Source: Streptacidiphilus sp. ASG 303
GTDB taxonomy: Bacteria > Actinomycetota > Actinomycetes > Streptomycetales > Streptomycetaceae
Assembly: GCF_020991365.1 (NCBI RefSeq)
Contig: NZ_JAJLRA010000010.1
Coordinates: forward strand, 62,001-126,000
Reading direction: 5' to 3'
Length of the DNA stretch: 64,000 bases
The notes beneath the pieces are model-generated. The model was not told the DNA's origin. It was given only the letters and a program-made list of their open reading frames with translations, and did not search any database. This document shows, piece after piece, positions 50,948-58,714 of this stretch. Each line of letters opens with the position of its first letter. Within the stretch, counting starts at the first letter, position 1. A program made the position numbers and the translations under genes.

Positions 50948-52779
50948 AGGAGCACCTCCGGGATGTCGAGGTGGCGGGAGCGCAGCCACTCCCCCACCGC
51001 CTTGGCCTGGGGGTCGAAGCGGGCGCGGGAGGCGACGCCCTCGCCGAGCAGGCCGGTGACGGTGAAGTTGACGGCGCGCAGGTGGGGCAGGACGGTGCGG
51101 GTGACGGGCAGGCCGGCGGTCTCGGGCAGCAGCTCCCGCAGGCGGTCGGCGGTGAGGGCGTGGGCGAGCCAGCGCCAGCCGTCGTCGGTGCGGGCCCAGA
51201 CGCCGACGTTGGCGTCGCCGCCCTTGTCGCCGCTGCGGGCCCCGGCGACCAGGCCGAGCGGGGCGCGGCGGGTCGGGCCGGGCGGCAGCGGCGCGGGCAG
51301 CTCCGGTTCGGGCGGCTCCGGTGCGGGGACCTCCGCCGGGGCGGCGGTCCGGGGCGCCGGGGGCACCGCGACCCGGCGGCCGTCGGGCAGCACCGCGGTG
51401 TGCGGCACGGCGGCGGCGTCGACGTACGCGGCCTCGAAGACCCCGTACGGGGTGCCGTTGCCGGGCGGCGCGGTGACGTGGAAGCCGGGGTAGCTGGCGA
51501 GGGCCAGCTCGACGGCGGCGCCGCTGACGGCGCGTCCGACGGCCTCCGGGTCGGGGTCGCGGACGGCGAGGCGCAGCAGGGCGCTCGCCTCCTCCTGGAC
51601 GGCGGCGTCGGCCCGGTCGGTGCGGGCGAGGGTCCACCGGAGCTCGGCGGGGCGGTGCTTGCCGAGGGCGGCCTCCAGCTGCTCGCGGACCAGGGCGGCC
51701 TTGGCCTCGACGTCGAGCCCGGTGAGGACGAGGACGACCTCGTTGTACCAGCCGCCGAGCCGGTTGAGGCCGACCTTGAGCGCGGGCGGCGGGGCCTCCC
51801 CGCGCACCCCGGTGAGGGCGACCCGGTCGGGGCCCTCCTGGCGCAGGCGCAGGGTGTCCAGGCGGGTGGTGACGTCGGGCCCGGCGTAGCGGGCGGGACC
51901 GGTCTCGTAGAGCAGCTGGGCGGTGACGGTCTCCACGGTGACGGCGCCGCCCGTGCCCGGGTGCTTGGTGATCACGCTGCTTCCGTCGGCGCGGACCTCG
52001 GCGAGCGGGAAGCCGGGGCGGCGCACGTCGTGCTCGGTGAAGAAGGAGTAGTTGCCGCCGGTGGCCTGGGCGCCGCACTCCAGGACGTGCCCGGCGGCGG
52101 TGGCGCCGGCCAGGGCGTCCCAGTCGTCCCAGCGCCAGCCGAAGTGGGCGGCGGCGGGGCCGACGACGAGGGAGGCGTCGGTGGTGCGGCCGGTGACGAC
52201 GACGTCGGCCCCGGCGCGGAGGCACTCCGCGATGCCGCGGGCGCCGAGGTAGGCGTGGGCGGCGAGCAGGCCGCCCCCGCCGGACGGGCGGCCCTCACCG
52301 GACGGGCCGTCCTCACCGGTCAGGCCGAGCTCGGCGGCGCGGGGCAGCAGGTCGTCGCCCTCGACGTGGGCGACGGCGGCGGGGACGCCCGTGCGGTCGG
52401 CGAGGGCGCGCAGCGCGTCGGCGAGGCCGGCCGGGTTGAGGCCGCCCGCGTTGACGACGACCTTCACGCCGCGGTCGACGGCGAGGCCGAGGGACTCCTC
52501 CATCTGGCGCAGAAAGGTGCGTGCGTAGCCGCGGGAGGGGTCCTTCATGCGGTCCCGGGCGAGGATGAGCATGGTCAGCTCGGCGAGGTAGTCGCCGGTG
52601 AGGACGTCGAGGGGGCCTCCGGTGAGCATCTCGCGGACGGCCTCGAAGCGGTCGCCGTAGAAGCCGGAGGCGTTGCCGATCCGCAGCGGCGCGGGCCCGG
52701 CCGCCGGGTCCGGGCCGGGCGCGGGGGCGGGGGCGGGGCCGGGCGCGGGGGCGGGGCCGGGCGCGGGGGCGGCGGTCAT
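50944..52779 (-). CDS. Acyclic terpene utilisation AtuA-family protein (DUF1446)
   Basis: 611 residues; both ends overlap neighbours by 4 nt. A repetitive Ala-Pro-Gly N-terminus (about 30 residues, GC-rich direct repeats in the DNA) precedes LRIGNASGFYGDRFEAVREML and YLAELTMLILARDRMKD, the DUF1446 signature. KVVVNAGGLNPAGLADAL, CLRAGADVVVTGRTTDASLVV and the C-terminal ARSGDKGGDANVGVWAR also match AtuA. AtuA is required for citronellol/geraniol breakdown in Pseudomonas, but its reaction is not known. Its tight coupling to a methylcrotonyl/geranyl-type carboxylase here supports a related route in this actinomycete. Confidence 0.93.
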   Translation of the reverse strand: MTAAPAPGPAPAPGPAPAPAPGPDPAAGPAPLRIGNASGFYGDRFEAVREMLTGGPLDVLTGDYLAELTMLILARDRMKDPSRGYARTFLRQMEESLGLAVDRGVKVVVNAGGLNPAGLADALRALADRTGVPAAVAHVEGDDLLPRAAELGLTGEDGPSGEGRPSGGGGLLAAHAYLGARGIAECLRAGADVVVTGRTTDASLVVGPAAAHFGWRWDDWDALAGATAAGHVLECGAQATGGNYSFFTEHDVRRPGFPLAEVRADGSSVITKHPGTGGAVTVETVTAQLLYETGPARYAGPDVTTRLDTLRLRQEGPDRVALTGVRGEAPPPALKVGLNRLGGWYNEVVLVLTGLDVEAKAALVREQLEAALGKHRPAELRWTLARTDRADAAVQEEASALLRLAVRDPDPEAVGRAVSGAAVELALASYPGFHVTAPPGNGTPYGVFEAAYVDAAAVPHTAVLPDGRRVAVPPAPRTAAPAEVPAPEPPEPELPAPLPPGPTRRAPLGLVAGARSGDKGGDANVGVWARTDDGWRWLAHALTADRLRELLPETAGLPVTRTVLPHLRAVNFTVTGLLGEGVASRARFDPQAKAVGEWLRSRHLDIPEVLL

Positions 52780-53570
52780 GCGAACTGCCCCGGGGTGCGG
52801 CCGGGCCCGGCGGGCCCGGCGAAGGACTGGGCGATGTCCAGCCAGTGGTCGGCGTCGGCGCCCTCGGCCTTGAGGCCGAGGTCGGCGCGGTGGCGGCGGC
52901 GGGTGGCCAGCAGGCAGAGGTCGAGGGCGGGTCCGGTCACCCGCTGCTCGGCGTCCTCGGGCCCGTACGTCCACGCCTCCCCGCCGCCCGGCGGCGCCAG
53001 CTCGACCCGGAACTCCCCGGCGGGGGGCTGCTCGCCGTGCACGAAGTAGGCGTAGTCGCGGGCCCGGACGGCCAGGCGGGCGACGTGCCACAGGCGGCCG
53101 GTGGGCACGCGGTGCACCCCGAGGGCGTCGGCGACGTCCTGCCCGTGGGCCCAGTACTCCATGAGCCGGCCGGTGGCCATGGAGGCGGCGCTCATCGGCG
53201 GGCCGAACCAGGGCATCCGCGCGCCCTGCGGGACGGCGGCCAGCGCCTCCAGCAGGGCCTCGCGGCCGGACCGCCAGGCGGCCAGCAGCCGGTCGCGGGG
53301 CTGGTCCGCGGTGCGGGCGGCCTCGGCGTCGGCGAAGCCCCCGGGGTCGGCGGCGGCCCGCTCCAGCAGGCGGGCGAAGCGGTCGGGGTCGGTGGCGGCG
53401 AGCAGCGCCTGCTCGTCGGTCCAGGCGAGGTGGGCGACCTGGTGGGCGAGGGTCCAGCCGGGTGCGGGGGTGGGGTCGTGCCAGTGCCGCTCGCCGGGTC
53501 CGGAGACCAGGGCGTCGACCTCGTCGCTCTCCGCGCGCAGGTCGTCCAGCACCGTACGGGGATCCACCAT
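52776..53570 (-). CDS. TIGR03084-family DinB/maleylpyruvate-isomerase-like metal-binding protein
   Basis: 264 residues from the ATG at 53570; GGAGGG about 10 nt upstream. Seen: a four-helix DinB-like domain with metal-type histidines in PGWTLAHQVAHLAWTDEQ and EYWAHGQDVADALG, and a C-terminal strand-rich domain (FRVELAPPGGGEAWTYGPEDAEQRV). The pattern is that of the actinobacterial TIGR03084 group, related to mycothiol-dependent isomerases. It is the first gene of the minus-strand acyl-CoA array, 174 bp from the divergent TetR gene. A role with mycothiol conjugates is possible; the true reaction is unknown. Confidence 0.9.
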   Translation of the reverse strand: MVDPRTVLDDLRAESDEVDALVSGPGERHWHDPTPAPGWTLAHQVAHLAWTDEQALLAATDPDRFARLLERAAADPGGFADAEAARTADQPRDRLLAAWRSGREALLEALAAVPQGARMPWFGPPMSAASMATGRLMEYWAHGQDVADALGVHRVPTGRLWHVARLAVRARDYAYFVHGEQPPAGEFRVELAPPGGGEAWTYGPEDAEQRVTGPALDLCLLATRRRHRADLGLKAEGADADHWLDIAQSFAGPAGPGRTPGQFA

Positions 53571-53637
53571 GGGGGCACTCCCTCCGCCTGAAAGGGCGTC
53601 ACTGCCGTCTCCCCCGGCAGCCTTGCAGCATCGCCCG

Positions 53638-53663
53638 AAAGAAACAAGCATGCTTGCTTCTTT
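53638..53663. promoter_or_regulatory. Operator-like palindrome 1 (centred on AAGCATGCTT)
   Basis: A 26-bp sequence symmetrical around AGCATGCT with only one non-matching position pair (core GAAACAAGCATGCTTGCTTC). It sits 68 bp upstream of the minus-strand acyl-CoA operon start. TetR regulators often bind palindromes of this length. It is unlike palindrome 2, so it may be read by a different protein. Confidence 0.75.
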
Positions 53664-53709
53664 TTCTCCGTCCGCCGCCCGTTTGCGGGAGTGCCGGGCG
53701 GGAGGTTTA

Positions 53710-53729
53710 ATAAATGAACGTTCATTTAT
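53710..53729. promoter_or_regulatory. Operator-like palindrome 2 (ATAAATGAACGTTCATTTAT)
   Basis: A perfect 20-bp palindrome in an AT-rich island, 15 bp before the GTG of the divergent TetR gene and next to its SD. The AATGAACGTTCATT core is typical of TetR/AcrR self-operators, so the TetR encoded at 53745 is the likely ligand and would repress its own operon. Confidence 0.85.
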
Positions 53730-53744
53730 AGAGAGGAGAGCGCG

Positions 53745-54362
53745 GTGGCAGGGCGCCCCCGGGGGGTCGACGACGCGGTGGTCCTGGCCCGGACCGCCGA
53801 GGTGATGGGCCGCACCGGCCCCGCCGGCCTCACCCTCGCGGCCGTGGCGCGCGAGGCGGGGCTCGCCCCCGCCACCCTCGTCCAGCGCTTCGGGTCCAAG
53901 CGGGGCCTGCTCCTGGCCCTGGCCGAGCAGTCCGCGCGGGACGCGGAGGCGCTGGCCGGGCGGGTCCGGGCCGGGCACGGTTCGGCCCTCGCGGCGCTGG
54001 TCGCGCTCGCCGTGGAGTCCACGACCGGGATCGCCGCGCCCGAGGCCTACGCCAACCATCTGGCGTTCCTCTGCGCCGACCTCGCCGACCCCGTGCTGCG
54101 CGCCCACGCCCTGGCCGTCCACGAGGCGCAGGGGCGGGCGGTCGCGGCCCTGCTGGCCGAGGCGGCGGACGCCGGGGAGCTGCGGCCCGGCACGGACACC
54201 GCGGCACTGGCCTCCTCCGTGCGGGCGGTCGTCGCCGGCACCGGCCTGACCTGGGCCCTGGACCGGCACGGCACCCTGCCCGAGCGCCTGCGCCGCGAAC
54301 TCGCCGCCCTGCTCGGCCCCCACCTCCCCTCATCCGACGGCACCACCCTGGAGGACGCGTGA
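53745..54362 (+). CDS. TetR-family regulator (divergent from the acyl-CoA operon)
   Basis: 205 residues; GAGAGGAGA precedes the GTG. The HTH (GLTLAAVAREAGLAPATLVQRFGSKRGLLLALAEQ) is TetR-like at about residues 25-60, and the rest is helical with SSVRAVVAGTGLTWALDRHG at the C-terminus. It overlaps the SDR gene by 4 nt. Palindrome 2 directly upstream is its probable operator. It may also control the minus-strand catabolic operon. Confidence 0.93.
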   Translation: MAGRPRGVDDAVVLARTAEVMGRTGPAGLTLAAVAREAGLAPATLVQRFGSKRGLLLALAEQSARDAEALAGRVRAGHGSALAALVALAVESTTGIAAPEAYANHLAFLCADLADPVLRAHALAVHEAQGRAVAALLAEAADAGELRPGTDTAALASSVRAVVAGTGLTWALDRHGTLPERLRRELAALLGPHLPSSDGTTLEDA

Positions 54363-55270
54363 ACGACGGCAGCCGGCCGCTGGCCGGGAAGGTGGCCCTC
54401 GTGGCCGGCGGGACCAGGGGCGGCGGACGCGGCATCGCCGTCGGGCTCGGCGCCGCGGGCGCGACGGTGTACGTCACCGGACGCAGCAGCACGGCCGGAC
54501 GCTCCGCCATGGACCGCCCCGAGACCGTCGAGGGGACCGCGGAGCGGGTCACCGCCGCCGGCGGCCTCGGCGTCCCCGTCCGCACCGACCACAGCCGCCC
54601 GGAGGAGGTCCGCGCCCTGGTGGACCGGATCGCTGCCGAGCAGGACGGCCGCCTGGACGTGCTGGTCAACTGCGTGTGGGGCGGCGACCCGCTCACCGAC
54701 TGGGCGCACCCGCTGTGGGAGCAGGACCTCGGCACCGGGCTGCGGCTGCTGCGGCAGGCCGTGGAGACGCACGTCGTCACCAGCCGGTTCGCGCTGCCGC
54801 TGATGGTGGCCCGCCGGAGCGGCCTGGTGGTGGAGGTCACCGACGGCAACACCGCCCGGTACCGCGGGTCGTTCTTCTACGACCTCGCGAAGTCCTCGGT
54901 GATCCGCCTCGCCGTCGCGCAGGCCGCCGAGCTGCGGCCGCACGGCGTCGCGGCCGTGGCGCTCACCCCCGGCTTCCTGCGGTCCGAGGCGATGCTGGAC
55001 CACTTCGGCGTCACCGAGGCCACCTGGCGGGAGGGCGCGGCGAAGGACCCGCACTTCGCCCACTCCGAGAGCCCCGTCTACCTCGGACGGGCCGTCGCCG
55101 CCCTCGCCGCCGACCCGGACGTCATGGCGCGGTCGGGCCGGGCGCTGGCCACCTGGGGGCTGTACCGGGAGTACGGCTTCACCGACGCGGACGGCACGCA
55201 GCCGGACTGGGCCGCCCACTGGGCCGAGACCCTGGAGGCGGAGCACGGGCCGCTCGGCGACCCGCTCTGA
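54359..55270 (+). CDS. SDR-family oxidoreductase
   Basis: 303 residues; coupled to the TetR gene (GTGA overlap). Rossmann dinucleotide-binding motif is a variant, VAGGTRGGGRGIAV at about 15-28, with Gly in place of the Ile/Leu of TGxxxGIG. The strand motif is LVNCVWGG (instead of NNAG), and the catalytic pair is YDLAK, Tyr174 and Lys178. The insert CVWGGDPL and long C-terminus match a distinct group of actinobacterial SDRs. It may oxidise or reduce an intermediate of the neighbouring acyl/terpenoid pathway; this is inferred from shared control. Confidence 0.9.
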   Translation: MNDGSRPLAGKVALVAGGTRGGGRGIAVGLGAAGATVYVTGRSSTAGRSAMDRPETVEGTAERVTAAGGLGVPVRTDHSRPEEVRALVDRIAAEQDGRLDVLVNCVWGGDPLTDWAHPLWEQDLGTGLRLLRQAVETHVVTSRFALPLMVARRSGLVVEVTDGNTARYRGSFFYDLAKSSVIRLAVAQAAELRPHGVAAVALTPGFLRSEAMLDHFGVTEATWREGAAKDPHFAHSESPVYLGRAVAALAADPDVMARSGRALATWGLYREYGFTDADGTQPDWAAHWAETLEAEHGPLGDPL

Positions 55271-55355
55271 CGCCGGAGGCTGCGGGGGCCGGGAGGGGCG
55301 CCGGGGGGCGGGAGGCTCGTGGGGGGTCGGGAGGCGCGTGGGGGGTCGGGAGGAA

Positions 55356-55391
55356 GTGCCGCCGGCCGGCCCGGACTCCGGCCGGCGGCAC
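55356..55391. terminator. Convergent terminator hairpin between SDR and cellulase genes
   Basis: Perfect 14-bp arms (GTGCCGCCGGCCGG / complement) with an 8-nt loop. Just before it, three imperfect 18-19 bp repeats (GTGGGGGGTCGGGAGGC type) occupy about 55300-55355. Confidence 0.85.
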
Positions 55392-55411
55392 GCGGTGGGG
55401 CGCTCAGCGCG

Positions 55412-57004
55412 TCAGGACGCGCTGCACGGTGCGCCGTTGAGGGTGAAGGACGTCGGCGCGGGGTTGGCCGCGCCGACGGTGGCCTGGAAGCCGAGCGTCG
55501 TCGAGGCGCCCGGCGCCAGGGCGGCGTTGTAGCCCGCGTCGGCGGCGGTCACCGAGGCGCCGGACTGGGACGCCGTGGCGTTCCAGGCGTTGGTGATCCG
55601 CTGGTCGCCGGGGAAGGTCCAGGCGAGGCGCCAGCCGTTCACCTGGCTGCTCCCGGTGTTCTTCACGGTGACGTCGGCCGTGAAGCCGCCCGCCCAGGAG
55701 TTGGTGACCCGGTACGTGACCGCGCACGCGGCGGAGCCGGTGGGCGGGGCGGTCGTGGGGGGCTGGGTGGTCGGGGGCTGGGTGGTCGGGGGCGGGGTCG
55801 TCGGGGGGCTGGTGGAGGTCGGCGGGTCCTGGGCCCCGGAGGCCAGGGCGTAGGCGATGTCCGGGCTGAAGGTGCCCGCGGCCGCGGCGCAGCCGTCGGC
55901 CTCGCCGGGCGGCTTCACCCACAGGTAGGCGTCGATCGCCGGGTCCCCGGTGTCCGCGGTCGGGTAGGCGCCGATGGACCGCCCGGAGGGATCGCACCAG
56001 GCGCCCCCGCCCGCCGGCCCGTTGCCGTTGCGGCTGGTGTCGACGACGGCGTGCAGCTGGGAGGGGTTGCCCAGCGCGCCGAGGACCGCCTTGGCGTAGG
56101 ACGTCTCGTTCGCGGTGGTGTTGAAGTTCGAGACATTGGTGAAGAAGCCGTCCGCGTTGGCCAGGACGCCCGCGCCGCGGAGCCGGGAGGCCTGCTCGGC
56201 GGCGCTGTTCCAGGCCGAGTGGCCGCCGTCGAGGTACACCTTGGCCGCGGGCGCGGCGGAGCGGATGGCGGCGGCGGCCCGGGAGAGCGAGGCGAACCGG
56301 TCGGCCTGCTGCTGGGAGGAGAGGCAGCTGGTGAGCGCCAGCGAGTCCGGCTCCAGCAGGACGAGCGAACGGCCGCTGCCGAGCCCGGCGGCGAAGCCGC
56401 GCACCCAGGCGTCGTACGACCCCAGGTCGGGCGCGCCGCCGGCCGAGGCCCCGCCGCAGTCGCGGTTGGGGATCTCGTACACGACCAGCACCGGCACCTG
56501 CCCGGCCGAGGCGGCGGCCGAGGTGATGCTGCGGACGTCGGAGGTGACGGTGTCGGGCCGGTAGTTCGCGAACCAGATGCCCTGCGGCTGGCTCGCGATC
56601 CGCCGGGAGACGACCGGCTGGCGCCAGTCGCCGGGGTTGGCGGCGGACCACTTGACGACCTGGGAGGCGGGGTCGCGGTAGAACTGCGTCCCGGCGGGGA
56701 GGGCGCCCTGCACGGCGGCTCCGGCGCTGGTCGGCCCGGCGAGCACGAGGCCCGCCGCCGCGGTGCCGGCGGCGGCGAGGGCGAGCGCGACCGCGCGGAG
56801 CCGGCGGCGCGGCGCCCGGTGCGGGTGCGGGTGGGACGGGTGCGTGTACGGGTGCGGGCGGCCGGACGGGTGCTCCGGCAGGCCCTCCGGCGGCCCGGCG
56901 GGCAGGTGCTCCGGACGGTGTCCGGGCGCGGGTACGGGCGGGTGTGCGGACGGCGGTCCGCCGGCGGGGGCGGCGGAGCGCCCGGGGGTGGCGCGGGATG
57001 TCAC
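55412..57004 (-). CDS. Secreted GH6 cellulase (endoglucanase/cellobiohydrolase) with C-terminal CBM2
   Basis: 530 residues from a GTG at 57004 (GGAGG 5 nt upstream). A 65-residue Pro/His-rich tail precedes the signal peptide (RRRLRAVALALAAAGTAAAGLVL, cleavage near 97), longer than usual. GH6 core about 100-390: VLVVYEIPNRDCG (Asp182), LVLLEPDSLALTSC (Asp220, proton donor), YLDGGHSAWN, NVSNFN, DTSRNGNGP and DAYLWVKPPGEADG. A Thr-Pro linker (TTQPPTTQPPTT) joins a family 2 cellulose-binding module (about 427-530, CAVTYRVTNSWAGGF ... CSAS). It cuts beta-1,4-glucan outside the cell. Two CebR-type boxes lie upstream, so it is likely induced by cellobiose. Confidence 0.96.
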   Translation of the reverse strand: MTSRATPGRSAAPAGGPPSAHPPVPAPGHRPEHLPAGPPEGLPEHPSGRPHPYTHPSHPHPHRAPRRRLRAVALALAAAGTAAAGLVLAGPTSAGAAVQGALPAGTQFYRDPASQVVKWSAANPGDWRQPVVSRRIASQPQGIWFANYRPDTVTSDVRSITSAAASAGQVPVLVVYEIPNRDCGGASAGGAPDLGSYDAWVRGFAAGLGSGRSLVLLEPDSLALTSCLSSQQQADRFASLSRAAAAIRSAAPAAKVYLDGGHSAWNSAAEQASRLRGAGVLANADGFFTNVSNFNTTANETSYAKAVLGALGNPSQLHAVVDTSRNGNGPAGGGAWCDPSGRSIGAYPTADTGDPAIDAYLWVKPPGEADGCAAAAGTFSPDIAYALASGAQDPPTSTSPPTTPPPTTQPPTTQPPTTAPPTGSAACAVTYRVTNSWAGGFTADVTVKNTGSSQVNGWRLAWTFPGDQRITNAWNATASQSGASVTAADAGYNAALAPGASTTLGFQATVGAANPAPTSFTLNGAPCSAS

Positions 57005-57381
57005 ATCGTCCTCCGTGCTCTCTGGGTGGAAGAGCGCGCTCTCTGGGTGGGAGAGGGCCTGGGTGGGTGGGCGGTGAGCGCGTGGGAGCGCTCCCGCACA
57101 GGCCGAGTCGAGCGTAACCCCGCATGACGCGGTCATGTAATCCCTGTGACGGTGCGAATTCCACTTCCGTGGGAGCGCTCCCGCACGCCGAGGGGAAGAA
57201 CCTCCGCGCGGGGGGCGGCGGGCCGGGCGGCCCAGGAGGCCGCCCGGCCCGCACGGGCGGCCGTCCCGGAGCGGGGGTCCTGCCCGGCGGGCGGAGCCCC
57301 GACGGGCGGAGCCCCGACGGGCGGCGGGGCGGGCGGCACCTCCTCGCGCCGCCCGCCCCGCCGCCCGCCCCGGGCTCTCCG
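57005..57381 (-). promoter_or_regulatory. Cellulase promoter region with two CebR-type boxes
   Basis: The 12-bp palindrome GGGAGCGCTCCC occurs at 57084-57095 and 57171-57182, each in the same context GTGGGAGCGCTCCCGCAC. It matches the CebR (LacI-type cellobiose repressor) consensus TGGGAGCGCTCCCA except for the final A. The centres are 87 bp apart. Between them is a relatively AT-rich stretch that probably holds the promoter. Two GCTCTCTGGGTGG direct repeats (57017-57050) lie closer to the gene. The remainder to 57381 is GC-rich with no gene. Confidence 0.88.
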
Positions 57382-58575
57382 TCAGCGGCCGGCGAGGGCC
57401 GCCAGCCGCTGCACGCCGCGGTACCTGCGCAGCGCCTCGCCGAAGGTGGTCGCACCCTGGGTGACCTGGACGAACGCCCGCCAGATCGGCGGCATGGAGA
57501 CGACCCCGGCGTGGAACACCGCCGGCCGCCGCTCGAACGCGGCGAGCAGCTGTCGGCCCGCCCGCATCTCCACCCCGAGCCCCGCCTTGACGGCGAAGGC
57601 GTAGTTGAGGGCCTGCCGCCGCACGTCCGCGGGCTCGGCCGCCTCCGCGACCCGCACGGCCCACTCGCCGGCCAGCCGCCCGGAGCGCAGCGCGTACGAG
57701 ATGCCCTCGCGGGTCCACGGCTCCAGCAGCCCGGCCGCGTCGCCCGCCACCAGGACGCGGCCGCGGGAGAGCGGGGAGTCCTCGGTGCGGCAGCGCGTCA
57801 GGTGCCCGGACTCCACGGACGGCGGGAAGCCCGCCAGGCCGAGCCGGGCGATGTAGTCCGCCAGGTACTGCTTGGTCCGCTCGCCCTGCCCGCGGGCGGA
57901 GATGACGCCGACGGTGAGGCTGCGGGAGGCGGTCTTGGGGAACACCCAGCCGTACGAGCCGGGCAGGGGGCCCCAGTCGAGGTGGATCCGGCCCGCCCAG
58001 AGGCGGGCGATGTCCTCGGGGACCGGGATCTCGGCCTCCAGGCCCAGGTCGATCTGGTCGAAGGCGACCCCGACGTGGCGGCCGACCCGGCTCGCGCTGC
58101 CGTCGGCGCCGACCACGGCGCGGGCCCGCAGGGTGCGCCCGTCCTGGGTGGTGACCCCCACCGTGCGGCGGTCGGGCGCGTCCTCGCCGCCCTGCTCCAC
58201 GCCGGTGACCGTGACCCCGGTCTCCAGCACGGCGCCCGCCTGCTGGGCGGCCTTGACCAGCGCATGGTCGAACTCGTCCCGGTTCACCAGGCCGAACATC
58301 ATCCGGCGGGAGCGGCGCGTGCGCTCCCAGCGGCCGTCCAGCGCGAAGGTGACCGCGTGCACCCGGTCCTGCAGCGGCAGGGCGAAGCCCGGCGGCAGCG
58401 CGTCCCGGGACGGGCCGATGATCCCTCCCCCGCAGGTCTTGTAGCGGGGGTGCTCGGCCTTGTCGACCAGCAGTACCTTGCGTCCCGCCGCAGCGGCCGC
58501 GTACGCGGCGGAGGAGCCCGCCGGTCCGGCCCCGACCACCACGACGTCCCAGACGTCCTCGATCTTGTCCGTCAC
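57382..58575 (-). CDS. Geranylgeranyl-reductase-family FAD-dependent oxidoreductase
   Basis: 397 residues from a GTG at 58575 (AGGA 9 nt upstream; TAGGAT could serve as -10). FAD motif VVVVGAGPAGSSAAY at about 10-24, VLLVDKAEHPRYKTCGGG, the GD motif VVGADGSASRVGR, and VLVAGDAAGLLEPWTREGISYALRSG are as in the GGR/ChlP and menaquinone-reductase group. Members saturate prenyl chains of quinones or lipids. In actinomycetes this type often acts on menaquinone side chains; the substrate here is unproven. It is divergent from the dipeptidase gene. Confidence 0.93.
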   Translation of the reverse strand: MTDKIEDVWDVVVVGAGPAGSSAAYAAAAAGRKVLLVDKAEHPRYKTCGGGIIGPSRDALPPGFALPLQDRVHAVTFALDGRWERTRRSRRMMFGLVNRDEFDHALVKAAQQAGAVLETGVTVTGVEQGGEDAPDRRTVGVTTQDGRTLRARAVVGADGSASRVGRHVGVAFDQIDLGLEAEIPVPEDIARLWAGRIHLDWGPLPGSYGWVFPKTASRSLTVGVISARGQGERTKQYLADYIARLGLAGFPPSVESGHLTRCRTEDSPLSRGRVLVAGDAAGLLEPWTREGISYALRSGRLAGEWAVRVAEAAEPADVRRQALNYAFAVKAGLGVEMRAGRQLLAAFERRPAVFHAGVVSMPPIWRAFVQVTQGATTFGEALRRYRGVQRLAALAGR

Positions 58576-58714
58576 GTTGCGCCATCCTATGTGCCGCCGC
58601 CGACCGGGCGACCGCCCGGCACCGGCGCGGCGGTGCGCGGGAGGCGCACGGTCGGGTGTGCGACGATCTACCGGACCCCCGTCGCACTCCCCCGTACCCG
58701 CCCCGGAGGCCGAC

